The notes: a model not told the origin generated them from the sequence alone. 8,015 nucleotides of DNA from Clostridia bacterium (GCA_017382615.1 JAFNZX010000375.1:1-8015); one strand, 5' to 3'. Shown: positions 1 to 5,735, numbered from the stretch's first letter. A program made the numbers and translations.

Positions 1-858
1 AGCCTCTGCCTTTTTTGCACCCTGTGGGGTGAGGATGGCATTGTTCGCCTTTTCGTCAACGATATAGTCTGCCTTGATATCGTCCGTGCTCTGCTTGTTG
101 TCAAACTCCTTGATGACAAACTTGGTCATAGAGCGGACAAGCGTATCGGTGCGCTCGTAGAGATCGGTTGCGGTCTCACCTGCACCGGAGATGATCAGAG
201 GTGTTCTCGCCTCGTCGATCAAAATCGAGTCGACCTCGTCAACGATGGCAAAATCATGACCTCTCTGCACCATGCGGTCCTTATAGACCACCATGTTGTC
301 ACGCAGGTAGTCAAATCCGAACTCGTTGTTGGTACCGTAGGTGATGTCGGCGCGGTATGCCGCCTGCTTTTGTGCGGTGGTCTGGTCGTGAATGACAAGA
401 CCCGTGGTCATGCCCATAAACTCATAGACACGTCCCATCTCCTCAGCGCCCACACGTGCAAGATACTCGTTGACCGTGATGATATGAACACCCTTGCCTG
501 CAAGCGCGTTGAGGTATGCCGGCAGGGTTGCCACAAGCGTCTTACCCTCACCGGTTTTCATTTCCGCAATTCTGCCCTGGTGCAGCACGATGCCGCCCAG
601 CAGCTGTACGTAGAAGGGACGCTTGCCAAGCACGCGGTCGTCCGCCTCACGAATTGCAGCAAACGCATCAGGCAGAATATCGTCCAGCGTTTCGCCTGCC
701 GCAAGTCTGTTTTTGAGAATGGACGTCGTCCCCCTGAGCTCCTCGTCGGTCATTGCCGCATACTTGGGAGCCAAGGATTCAATGTAATCTGCCGTTTTTC
801 TGATAGCCTTGAGCTGTCGCTCACTGTAGGTGCCAAAAATCTTGGTAATCAGGCTCAT
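1..858 (-). CDS. secA: SecA preprotein translocase ATPase, N-terminal part (truncated by window edge)
   Basis: The reading frame is open from the ATG at 858 to the window edge, giving 286 codons of a protein that is usually 800-950 residues. SecA is the cytoplasmic motor ATPase that drives unfolded preproteins through SecYEG. The visible part is nucleotide-binding domain 1 and the start of the preprotein-crosslinking domain. Residues 1-30 read MSLITKIFGTYSERQLK, the usual SecA start. The Walker A motif MKTGEGKT is at residues 100-107, and TVNEYLA and the YGTNNEFGFDYLRDN block follow. The Walker B region DEVDSILIDEARTPLIISG starts at residue 207. The start is supported by GGAGG (867-871 on the minus strand) with an 8-nt spacer. 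The gene diverges from trmL. Identity is certain; only the C-terminal two thirds is missing, because of the window edge and not because of mutation. Confidence 0.97.
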   Translation of the reverse strand, partial: MSLITKIFGTYSERQLKAIRKTADYIESLAPKYAAMTDEELRGTTSILKNRLAAGETLDDILPDAFAAIREADDRVLGKRPFYVQLLGGIVLHQGRIAEMKTGEGKTLVATLPAYLNALAGKGVHIITVNEYLARVGAEEMGRVYEFMGMTTGLVIHDQTTAQKQAAYRADITYGTNNEFGFDYLRDNMVVYKDRMVQRGHDFAIVDEVDSILIDEARTPLIISGAGETATDLYERTDTLVRSMTKFVIKEFDNKQSTDDIKADYIVDEKANNAILTPQGAKKAEA

Positions 859-959
859 GTATATTTCCTCCAAAACACATAGTTTCGCATTATATTCCCC
901 TTATTATATACTATAATTTCATGTAATAGATAAAATAATTGTAAATTTTCAAAGAATAC
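859..959 (-). promoter_or_regulatory. A+T-rich upstream region of secA
   Basis: This stretch between the divergent secA and trmL starts is strongly A+T-rich. On the minus strand it has two TATAAT hexamers (908-903 and 894-889). Neither has a convincing -35 box at 16-18 nt, so I can say only that the secA promoter probably lies here. The secA Shine-Dalgarno GGAGG is at 871-867. Confidence 0.35.
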
Positions 960-988
960 TTGAAAAATCGCGCCAATTTCGCTATAAT
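960..988 (+). promoter_or_regulatory. SigA-type promoter of trmL
   Basis: TTGAAA (960-965) and a perfect TATAAT (983-988) are separated by exactly 17 nt. The predicted transcription start is near 995, about 25 nt before the trmL ATG, with AAAGGA at 1004-1009 as the ribosome binding site. It probably also serves the metallophosphoesterase gene downstream. Confidence 0.8.
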
Positions 989-1019
989 AATGGCATGACA
1001 ACGAAAGGAATTCCCCTTT

Positions 1020-1520
1020 ATGAAGCACATACACATTGTTCTCCACCAGCCCGAGATCCCGCAGAATACGGGCAATATCGCACGCACCTGTGCAGCAACG
1101 GGTGCGTCGCTGCATCTCATTCGCCCCATGGGATTTACCGTAACGGATAAGCACTTAAAGCGCGCGGGACTTGACTACTGGGACAAGCTGGATATTACCT
1201 ACTACGACGGGCTTGAGGATTTTTATGACAAGCATCCCGATGCCAAGGTCTATTATTTCTCCACCAAGGCAAAATACAACTACGCCGAGGTCACCTACCC
1301 GGACGAGGTTTATCTCATGTTCGGCAAGGAGACCAAGGGACTGCCCGAGGAATTGCTTGCCGCACACCCCGACGATTGCGTGCGCATTCCCATGCGCCCT
1401 ACTCTTCGCTCGCTCAACCTTTCCAATTCGGTTGCCATTGCGGTGTACGAGGTGCTGCGCCAGGACGATTTCGCACAGCTGCAGACCGAGGGTGAGCTGA
1501 CGCAGTTCACGTGGGACTAA
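1020..1520 (+). CDS. trmL: tRNA (cytidine/uridine(34)-2'-O)-methyltransferase TrmL
   Basis: This 166-residue SPOUT-family methyltransferase is close to the usual 155-165 of TrmL (YibK/CspR). The family uses S-adenosylmethionine to methylate the ribose of the wobble nucleotide in certain tRNA-Leu species. It is a homodimer with a trefoil-knot fold. Family blocks seen are HQPEIPQNTGNIART (residues 9-23), the knot loop FGKETKGLP (101-109), and RIPMRPTLRSLNLSNSVAIAVYE (from 122), which forms the SAM-binding knot. The ATG is preceded by AAAGGA at 1004-1009 and by a consensus promoter. The gene ends 10 nt before the metallophosphoesterase start, so the two are probably co-transcribed. Substrate specificity is known for the family but not tested here. 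Confidence 0.95.
   Translation: MKHIHIVLHQPEIPQNTGNIARTCAATGASLHLIRPMGFTVTDKHLKRAGLDYWDKLDITYYDGLEDFYDKHPDAKVYYFSTKAKYNYAEVTYPDEVYLMFGKETKGLPEELLAAHPDDCVRIPMRPTLRSLNLSNSVAIAVYEVLRQDDFAQLQTEGELTQFTWD
1500..1515 (+). repeat. copy 1 of a 16-bp exact direct repeat (3' end of trmL)
   Basis: ACGCAGTTCACGTGGG encodes TQFTW plus the first base of the next codon at the TrmL C-terminus. An identical 16-mer lies at 2392-2407, just after the metallophosphoesterase stop codon. Confidence 0.85.
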
Positions 1521-1530
1521 AGGAGCTTGT

Positions 1531-2370
1531 ATGCAAACGATTCACACAAGAATTGAAATAGGTCTTTCCTCCCCCATTCGCGTGCTGCACGCGTCGGACA
1601 CGCACCTGACGCATGCCGATGCGCGTGACGGGCAGCGCAAGGTAGATCTTGCCGAGAGCCGTCTGCGCGGCTTTCCCGAAGCGGACCAAAGGCTTGCCGA
1701 GCTTGGCAAGCTTTCACAAGAGCTGGGGCTGCCCATCATGCACACGGGCGACCTGATCGACTTTGTTTCCCTTGCCAACCTGGAAGCTGCCAAGGCGTTT
1801 GCCGACAGTCACGATATCTTTATGGCGACGGGAAATCACGAGTTTTCCCTGTACGTGGGCGAGGCGTGGGAGGATGCGGACTACCGCAACCAAAGTCTTG
1901 CCGCCGTACAGGCCTGCTATCAAAACGATATCCGCATGTCCTCGCGCGTAATCAGAAACGGCGACGCTGCTCTCAATTTCGTCGCGCTTGACAATGGCTA
2001 CTATTATTTTGAGCCCGAGCAGCTGGCGTTTCTCAAATCACAGGTCGCGCTTGGTATTCCCGTTGTGCTGATGATGCACACGCCGCTTTACGAGCGCAAG
2101 CTTTACGATGATGCAAGAACGCACTCGGGCAGCTGCGCCTATCTTGCAGGCGTGCCCGACGAGCTGATCGCGGATTATGAACCCTACCGATACCGCCAGC
2201 AAAAGACCGATGCAACCACCGCGGAATTTTTGGAGTACGTGGCAGGAGAGGCGGCGATCAAATGCATTCTTGCAGGGCATCTGCACGTGGACTACGACAG
2301 CACGTTTGTAGGACGCATTCCCCAGCTGATCAGCGGCGGCAGCGTGGCACGCGTGGTGGAATTTTGTTGA
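1531..2370 (+). CDS. calcineurin-like metallophosphoesterase
   Basis: This 279-residue protein has the complete metal-binding signature of the calcineurin-like phosphoesterase superfamily: D-x-H at D23/H25 (SDTH), GDLID with D74, GNHE with N102/H103, MMH with H183, and GHLH with H250/H252. These residues normally bind two metal ions and activate water to hydrolyse phosphoester bonds. There is no signal peptide or membrane segment, so it is probably cytoplasmic. The substrate cannot be told; the length and motif spacing suggest a stand-alone enzyme. AGGAG (1521-1525) lies 5 nt before the ATG and overlaps the end of the trmL stop region, supporting a trmL-phosphoesterase operon. It is the only gene here with a visible stop codon that ends in TGA instead of TAA. 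The frame then stays open for 17 more codons, which include a copied trmL 3' sequence (see the repeat at 2392). Confidence 0.92.
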   Translation: MQTIHTRIEIGLSSPIRVLHASDTHLTHADARDGQRKVDLAESRLRGFPEADQRLAELGKLSQELGLPIMHTGDLIDFVSLANLEAAKAFADSHDIFMATGNHEFSLYVGEAWEDADYRNQSLAAVQACYQNDIRMSSRVIRNGDAALNFVALDNGYYYFEPEQLAFLKSQVALGIPVVLMMHTPLYERKLYDDARTHSGSCAYLAGVPDELIADYEPYRYRQQKTDATTAEFLEYVAGEAAIKCILAGHLHVDYDSTFVGRIPQLISGGSVARVVEFC

Positions 2371-2391
2371 GAAAAACACAACAGCGCATTC

Positions 2392-2407
2392 ACGCAGTTC
2401 ACGTGGG
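2392..2407 (+). repeat. copy 2 of the 16-bp exact direct repeat
   Basis: This copy is identical to 1500-1515. It lies 21 nt past the phosphoesterase TGA and in the same frame as that gene, so readthrough would again give TQFTW. It sits at the left border of the A+T-rich island with the MazF-like gene. I infer either a local duplication of the trmL end or a decayed gene end; chance is unlikely but not excluded. Confidence 0.85.
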
Positions 2408-2469
2408 GGGACGGACAGGTTTGAACGCACGATTTCCAAGCATATAGTACAACAACCTGTCATTAGGGG

Positions 2470-2498
2470 TTGATTTTTAGCAAAATATGTGGTATAAT
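2470..2498 (+). promoter_or_regulatory. extended -10 promoter of the MazF-like gene
   Basis: TTGATT (2470-2475) is followed after 17 nt by TATAAT (2493-2498), preceded by TGG to form an extended -10. Transcription would start near 2505, leaving a 20-nt leader with TAGGAG (2513-2518) 6 nt before the ATG at 2525. The region 2371-2469 upstream has no other gene I can support. Confidence 0.8.
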
Positions 2499-2524
2499 AT
2501 CGCATCAATGTGTAGGAGTTATTT

Positions 2525-3187
2525 ATGAATACAAATGATTTACAATACATACAAGCAACGAGTGCTTTATCCAATCTGGTTACTGTGAACAGTAGTGGAA
2601 TATCGGATTTTAAATTAAAATTGTACTTGGAATGGATAGCAAAAAAAACGGAGTATTTCCAAAAAGAAACGCAATCATTGAATATTCCCGCCGCAAAGCT
2701 ACCTCGTGTTATTTCTTTTCAATCCTACGGCTACCTAAAGCCCAATCTGCAAGCAATTGTCGACAACGCCTATGACAGATTCAGTGACAACTACCGGAGA
2801 AACTCCTCAACCGTTTCTGCAAATGACTCTACACTCCTTTTTAAAGCACTATACCTCTCAAGCCGTAATGTTGTTTGGGTTGACTTTGGTTTTAACATAG
2901 GAAGCGAATTTGGCGGTCGCCACCCTGCCATTATCATTAAGAACTTGGGAGAGGTGCTAATTGTTGCGCCAATTTCGACGAATCAGAATGCGATACAAGC
3001 TTCCAATACCGTCATCACATTCACTCCCCAGGAGCTTTACAACATGCCTTCGCTACGTCATAGGTTTACCAATATTACAAGAATTACTCCCGTCAGCCTC
3101 ATCAGAGTTGATTTGGATTCCCCTATTGGCTCAGTCAAAACGCAAAAATACAATGAGATTCTAACAAAAATAAAAAATTTCTTTTAA
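2525..3187 (+). CDS. MazF/PemK-like toxin-fold protein with a long N-terminal extension
   Basis: This is a 220-residue protein in two parts. Residues about 115-220 look like the MazF/PemK endoribonuclease fold: VVWVDFGFNIGSEFGGRHPAIIIKN (116-140) matches the family's first strand and 'GSE-GG-RP' loop. VLIVAPIST (144-152) matches the 'VAPLTS' strand, and RVDLDSPIG (194-202) resembles the later strand. Classical MazF toxins are about 110-120 residues and cleave RNA at short sequences. Residues 1-110 are an added, mostly helical-looking, polar region (for example LKLYLEWIAKKTEYFQKE at 31-48) that I do not recognise. There is no antitoxin gene on either side. At the usual catalytic Arg position the loop reads R-H-P (R132, H133) instead of R-P or R-R-P. 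The gene is clearly A+T-richer than its neighbours and has its own promoter, suggesting horizontal acquisition. The fold call is fairly firm; toxin activity is inference. Confidence 0.78.
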   Translation: MNTNDLQYIQATSALSNLVTVNSSGISDFKLKLYLEWIAKKTEYFQKETQSLNIPAAKLPRVISFQSYGYLKPNLQAIVDNAYDRFSDNYRRNSSTVSANDSTLLFKALYLSSRNVVWVDFGFNIGSEFGGRHPAIIIKNLGEVLIVAPISTNQNAIQASNTVITFTPQELYNMPSLRHRFTNITRITPVSLIRVDLDSPIGSVKTQKYNEILTKIKNFF

Positions 3188-3213
3188 AAAATCAAAAAAT
3201 ATTAGAATTCCTA

Positions 3214-3242
3214 TTGATTTTCAAAAAAAATTGTGATATACT
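3214..3242 (+). promoter_or_regulatory. extended -10 promoter upstream of the structured leader and mnmA
   Basis: TTGATT (3214-3219), a 17-nt spacer, and TATACT (3237-3242) preceded by TGA form an extended -10 promoter. Transcription would start near 3249. It closely resembles the promoter at 2470-2498: both have TTGATTTT and TGTG followed by one base and TATA. Confidence 0.75.
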
Positions 3243-3248
3243 ATACGT

Positions 3249-3362
3249 GCTGACGGAAAGTTGCATATACTGTTTAGTAGAACTTGCGTTGGTGATATTG
3301 TAATGGGTTGAAAAACTCGTCATATTTTAATGGGAGTCGTCTGCGGGCGACTCTCGTCTTTT
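3249..3362 (+). ncRNA. predicted structured small RNA or 5' leader of mnmA
   Basis: This non-coding stretch lies between a good promoter and mnmA and can fold into three consecutive hairpins. Hairpin 1 (3258-3285) pairs AAGTT with AACTT and, inside, TACT with AGTA around a GTTT loop. Hairpin 2 (about 3294-3326) has GGGTT/AACTC closed by a GAAA (GNRA) tetraloop, with a lower stem that has small bulges. Hairpin 3 (3330-3357) is a 12-pair stem followed by CTTTT, like an intrinsic terminator. A promoter, folded body and terminator of about 114 nt fit either an independent small RNA or a transcription attenuator controlling mnmA. It does not show the T-box consensus or any riboswitch core I recognise. 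Boundaries and function are inferred from hand folding. Confidence 0.5.
3330..3362 (+). terminator. terminator-like hairpin (attenuator candidate) before mnmA
   Basis: The stem 3330-3341 / 3346-3357 has 12 pairs, four of them G-U, with core GAGTCGTC / GGCGACTC and a TGCG tetraloop. CTTTT follows. The U tract is short, so termination may be partial. It lies 45 nt before the mnmA start. Confidence 0.6.
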
Positions 3363-3406
3363 ATAGGTTAATTACAACTAATTATTCTTGTTTTATGAAA
3401 GGCAAA

Positions 3407-4492
3407 ATGGATAACAATAACACACAAACAAAAAAGGTCATGGTCGCCATGAGCGGCGGCGTGGACAGCGCGGTGACTGCCCTGCTCTGTATAGAGGCAG
3501 GCTACGATGCCGCAGGCTGCACCATGAAGCTGTACAGACCTCCCGTAAACGATCCCTCAGGCCGCGTTTGCGGCTCGGACAAGGACGTGGACGACGCACG
3601 CGCGGTATGCGAGCATCTCGGCATCGAGCACTCGGTGCTTGATTTCGGTGCGCGCTTTGCAGATACCGTCATCCGCGATTTTATTGACGAATACCAAAGC
3701 TGCCGCACGCCCAATCCCTGCTCCGTGTGCAACAGATGCCTGAAATTCGGCGCTTTACTGGATGCGGCGCTGGAACGCGGCTTTGATCACATTGCCACGG
3801 GACATTACGCAAGGATCGAGCAAGCCGAGAGTGGCAGGTATCTGCTCAAAAAAGCAGCCGATCCCTCAAAGGATCAAACCTATTTTCTCTGGCAGCTGAC
3901 GCAAAAGCAGCTCTCGCATACGCTCTTCCCTCTCGGAAATATGACCAAAGCCGAGGCACGCGCGATTGCCGAGCAGCATGGGCTGGTCAACGCGCACAAG
4001 AGCGACAGCCAGGATATTTGCTTTGTGCCCGACGGAGATTACGCCGCGTTCATTACGAAAACGACGGGAGCGACCTACCCCACGGGCAATTTTGTGGACG
4101 AGGACGGCAAGGTGCTCGGGCAGCATGCGGGCATTATCCGCTACACGGTGGGACAGCGCAAGGGACTTGGCGTAGCGCTTGGCGAGCCCATGTACGTCAA
4201 AAGCAAAAACGCGACCGACAACACGGTCACGCTTTGCAAAAACGAGTCGCTTTTCACCACGCAGCTGGATGCCGACCGCATCAATCTCATTGCCGTGGAA
4301 AAGCTGGACGCCCCCGTGCGCGCACAGGTCAAGATACGCTATCAACACGCCCCTGCCCCCGCAACCGTCACGCAGACGGGAGAGGACACCTTACACGTGG
4401 CGTTTGACACGCCCCAACGTGCCATTGCGCCCGGTCAATCGGTAGTCATCTATGATGGTGACACCGTCATAGGCGGCGGCATCATTCAATAA
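3407..4492 (+). CDS. mnmA: tRNA-specific 2-thiouridylase MnmA
   Basis: This 361-residue enzyme adds sulfur to C2 of wobble uridine 34 in tRNA-Lys, -Glu and -Gln, after ATP-dependent adenylation. Visible features are the PP-loop SGGVDS (16-21), GHYARIE, DQTYFLWQL, the catalytic cysteine in NPCSVCNR (C108), the second catalytic cysteine in SDSQDICFVPDGDY (C205), and GQRKGLG in the central domain, followed by the C-terminal beta-barrel. The position that is Asp in E. coli MnmA (DxxC) is Cys here (C105), giving a three-cysteine CxxC...C form. I chose the ATG at 3407 because GAAAGG lies just upstream (3397-3402) and the protein then starts shortly before the PP-loop, as usual. An in-frame ATG at 3395 has no ribosome binding site. 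A TTG farther up (3308) falls inside the leader hairpins. A leader with a terminator-like hairpin suggests attenuation. Confidence 0.96.
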   Translation: MDNNNTQTKKVMVAMSGGVDSAVTALLCIEAGYDAAGCTMKLYRPPVNDPSGRVCGSDKDVDDARAVCEHLGIEHSVLDFGARFADTVIRDFIDEYQSCRTPNPCSVCNRCLKFGALLDAALERGFDHIATGHYARIEQAESGRYLLKKAADPSKDQTYFLWQLTQKQLSHTLFPLGNMTKAEARAIAEQHGLVNAHKSDSQDICFVPDGDYAAFITKTTGATYPTGNFVDEDGKVLGQHAGIIRYTVGQRKGLGVALGEPMYVKSKNATDNTVTLCKNESLFTTQLDADRINLIAVEKLDAPVRAQVKIRYQHAPAPATVTQTGEDTLHVAFDTPQRAIAPGQSVVIYDGDTVIGGGIIQ

Positions 4493-4498
4493 TACGCA

Positions 4499-4545
4499 CA
4501 CAAAAAGAGCCGAGTCTGCAAAACTCAGCTCTTTTTGTGATTTTT
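4499..4545. terminator. bidirectional intrinsic terminator between mnmA and the lipoprotein gene
   Basis: A perfect 12-bp arm CACAAAAAGAGC (4499-4510) pairs with GCTCTTTTTGTG (4528-4539). An inner GAGT/ACTC stem and a 7-nt loop sit above one C-A mismatch. ATTTTT follows on the plus side. The A and T runs in the arms give a T-rich end on both strands, fitting two convergent genes that end at 4492 and 4554. Confidence 0.92.
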
Positions 4546-4553
4546 GGATTGTA

Positions 4554-4982
4554 TTACTTCAAAGAATCCAGATATACGACGATAACGTCACCCTCTGCGA
4601 CGGTCTGCTCGTACATGGGAAGATCCAGGTTATTTACACCGTTGAGTGCATAGGTCCAGAACTCGCCCTTAGCTGCGCTCTTGTTACCGATCTTGGAAAT
4701 GTACTGCTGCGATTCATCCTGGAACTCGACAGTCAGCTCGTTGAGCTCGCAAACGTCAAGCACAACGTCGATAATAGTGGGCTGCTCGTCACCGGTCTGG
4801 TTATAGGTATAAGGGTAATCACGCTCCTGTGCAAGCACCTCGCCATCGGGTCCGTCCTTAATGGTAACGGTAACCTTTACGGTAGTCTTAACTGCTTCAG
4901 GCTCTTTTTTGTCGCAAGCGACCAGCATAACGCCAACCATCAGCACTGCAAGTACCAATGCCAATACTCTGTAAAGTTTCAT
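4554..4982 (-). CDS. DUF4430-domain lipoprotein
   Basis: This is a 142-residue secreted lipoprotein. The N-terminus MKLYRVLALVLAVLMVGVMLVAC is a lipoprotein signal peptide with lipobox LVAC, so C23 should be lipidated and anchor the protein on the outer face of the membrane. After a short charged linker, residues 33-140 resemble DUF4430, the transcobalamin-like C-terminal domain: a TVTVTI strand, a long middle with TIIDVV, then GEFWTYALNGV (106-116) and a final AEGDVIVVYLDS (129-140). The domain is common on the surface of Clostridia, often with ligand-binding or adhesion roles; no specific function can be given. The start at 4982 is set by AGGAG (4995-4991, 8-nt spacer) and the signal peptide. 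A longer reading frame from 5045 runs through the promoter and is not used. The gene has its own perfect promoter and a shared terminator. Confidence 0.88.
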   Translation of the reverse strand: MKLYRVLALVLAVLMVGVMLVACDKKEPEAVKTTVKVTVTIKDGPDGEVLAQERDYPYTYNQTGDEQPTIIDVVLDVCELNELTVEFQDESQQYISKIGNKSAAKGEFWTYALNGVNNLDLPMYEQTVAEGDVIVVYLDSLK

Positions 4983-5016
4983 TGCAATATCTCCTTTGCA
5001 TTTTTTTGTCATGTCT

Positions 5017-5045
5017 ATTATACTGTATATTTCGTCGTTTGTCAA
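5017..5045 (-). promoter_or_regulatory. full-consensus SigA promoter of the DUF4430 lipoprotein gene
   Basis: On the minus strand, TTGACA (5045-5040) and TATAAT (5022-5017) are separated by 17 nt, a perfect match to the vegetative consensus. It lies between the tspO stop codon (5063) and the lipoprotein start (4982), so the lipoprotein gene can be expressed strongly and independently. Confidence 0.92.
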
Positions 5046-5062
5046 CTGTTTTTTTGCACAAT

Positions 5063-5548
5063 TTATACATTAAATATGCAAACGAGCTGCAAAATCAGCA
5101 TGTAAAGCAGCCACAGCACGTGCGCCCACAGAACGGCGGCAGCCGCAAAAGAAACTTTTTGCCATTGCAAGGCGCACAAGACCGCACAAGACAAGACGGC
5201 AAGCAGCACCAAAAATGAAAGCAGCGGTGCTTGTCGAACAAAAAACAAAGGATACCACAAATATCCCGCAAAAAGCATCAAAAGAAAGAAAAACGCACCG
5301 CGCCAGGCAGCAATACAAGTGCTGCCGTACGCACACAACACTGCCCCCAAGGTAGTCCCAAGAGCAAAATACCACAGTGTCCACAAAAGCCCCATCACCC
5401 ACACGGGCGGCAGCAGATGGCGAATGCCCATTTGCGTAATCCCCGCGTTGGGCGCGCCCCACCAAAGCCGCACGCCCATCCCCAAAAGCACCAGCACACC
5501 GCCCACGATCAAGGCGCAGCTCAGTATTCCCGTATTGTCTTTTCTCAT
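5063..5548 (-). CDS. tspO: TspO/MBR family membrane protein
   Basis: This is a 161-residue, very hydrophobic protein with about five membrane segments, the normal size and topology of TspO (tryptophan-rich sensory protein / mitochondrial benzodiazepine receptor family). These proteins bind porphyrins and are linked to tetrapyrrole handling and stress responses. The family signature is visible: LPPVWVMGLLWTLWYFALG (residues 46-64) matches PP-x-W-V-x-G-x-x-W-T-x-x-Y. LWYPLFFVRQAP matches the central 'W-x-P-L-F-F' segment, and the last helix VLWAHVLWLLYMLILQL sits where 'PYLLW..FA..LN' is usual. The match is divergent in the last helices. I chose the ATG at 5548, with GGGGTGAT (5559-5552) as ribosome binding site. 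A reading frame extending to 5629 would run into the palindrome array. The PBP gene lies upstream on the same strand. Confidence 0.85.
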   Translation of the reverse strand: MRKDNTGILSCALIVGGVLVLLGMGVRLWWGAPNAGITQMGIRHLLPPVWVMGLLWTLWYFALGTTLGAVLCAYGSTCIAAWRGAFFFLLMLFAGYLWYPLFFVRQAPLLSFLVLLAVLSCAVLCALQWQKVSFAAAAVLWAHVLWLLYMLILQLVCIFNV

Positions 5549-5568
5549 TATATCACCCCGTACAGAAT

Positions 5569-5735
5569 ATGCGCCGGGCGCATCAGTTATGAGTGATGAG
5601 ATCGCTGCGCGATCGTTATAAGCTTGCAAAGCAAGCGTTATGATATGATTGCCATTGTAACCATAACTGCCCAGAGGGCATCATAACTACGCGAAGCGTA
5701 TCATAACTCATAACTTGCCAAAGGCAATCATAACT
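5569..5735. repeat. array of short sequence-diverse palindromes joined by TCATAACT/AGTTATGA linkers
   Basis: The region between the PBP stop and tspO is almost wholly made of small hairpins, each a 5-6 bp stem with a 3-nt loop. They are ATGCGC-cgg-GCGCAT (5569-5583), GATCGC-tgc-GCGATC (5600-5614), GCTTGC-aaa-GCAAGC (5622-5636), a decayed unit near 5649-5661, TGCCC-aga-GGGCA (5668-5680), TACGC-gaa-GCGTA (5688-5700), and TTGCC-aaa-GGCAA (5715-5727). Linkers are variants of GTTATGA in the left half (5586-5592, 5637-5643) and of TCATAACT in the right half (5681-5688, 5701-5715, 5728-5735). The array is therefore roughly inverted about its centre near 5650. Every stem differs while geometry and linkers are kept. 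It is too short and irregular for CRISPR. Function is unknown; a mobile palindromic repeat or an mRNA-processing element are possibilities. Confidence 0.85.

Noticed and set aside
256..882. A 208-residue plus-strand reading frame over the secA region
   Set aside because: It is the antisense shadow of secA, whose minus-strand frame gives Walker A and B motifs and the correct N-terminus.
2368..2424. TGA as selenocysteine or reassigned codon in the phosphoesterase
   Set aside because: All metal-binding motifs lie upstream of the TGA, TGG is used for tryptophan throughout, and no SECIS-like hairpin was evident right after it.
2453..2478. Terminator after the metallophosphoesterase (CAACC/GGTTG followed by ATTTTT)
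   Set aside because: The stem is only 5 bp with a 10-nt loop, and it overlaps the -35 box of the next promoter; too weak to call.
3249..3362. T-box or another known riboswitch upstream of mnmA
   Set aside because: No T-box consensus sequence and no core of a riboswitch class I know could be seen; left as an unnamed structured leader.
3308..3406. A TTG start at 3308 giving MnmA a 33-residue N-terminal extension
   Set aside because: The extension would be translated through the leader hairpins, has no ribosome binding site, and has no counterpart in MnmA proteins; the ATG at 3407 follows GAAAGG.
4983..5045. Start at 5045 for the lipoprotein gene
   Set aside because: It would put the consensus promoter inside the gene and bury the lipoprotein signal peptide; AGGAG at 4995-4991 fixes the start at 4982.
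5231..5621. Two plus-strand reading frames of 100-121 residues
   Set aside because: They are antisense to tspO, have low-complexity His/Pro/Gln-rich products, and lack start signals.
5549..5629. Start at 5629 for the TspO-like protein
   Set aside because: The added residues come from the palindrome array and are unlike the family N-terminus.
5569..5735. CRISPR array
   Set aside because: The recurring element is only 7-8 nt, spacing is irregular, and the 'spacers' are themselves palindromes; there are no cas genes.
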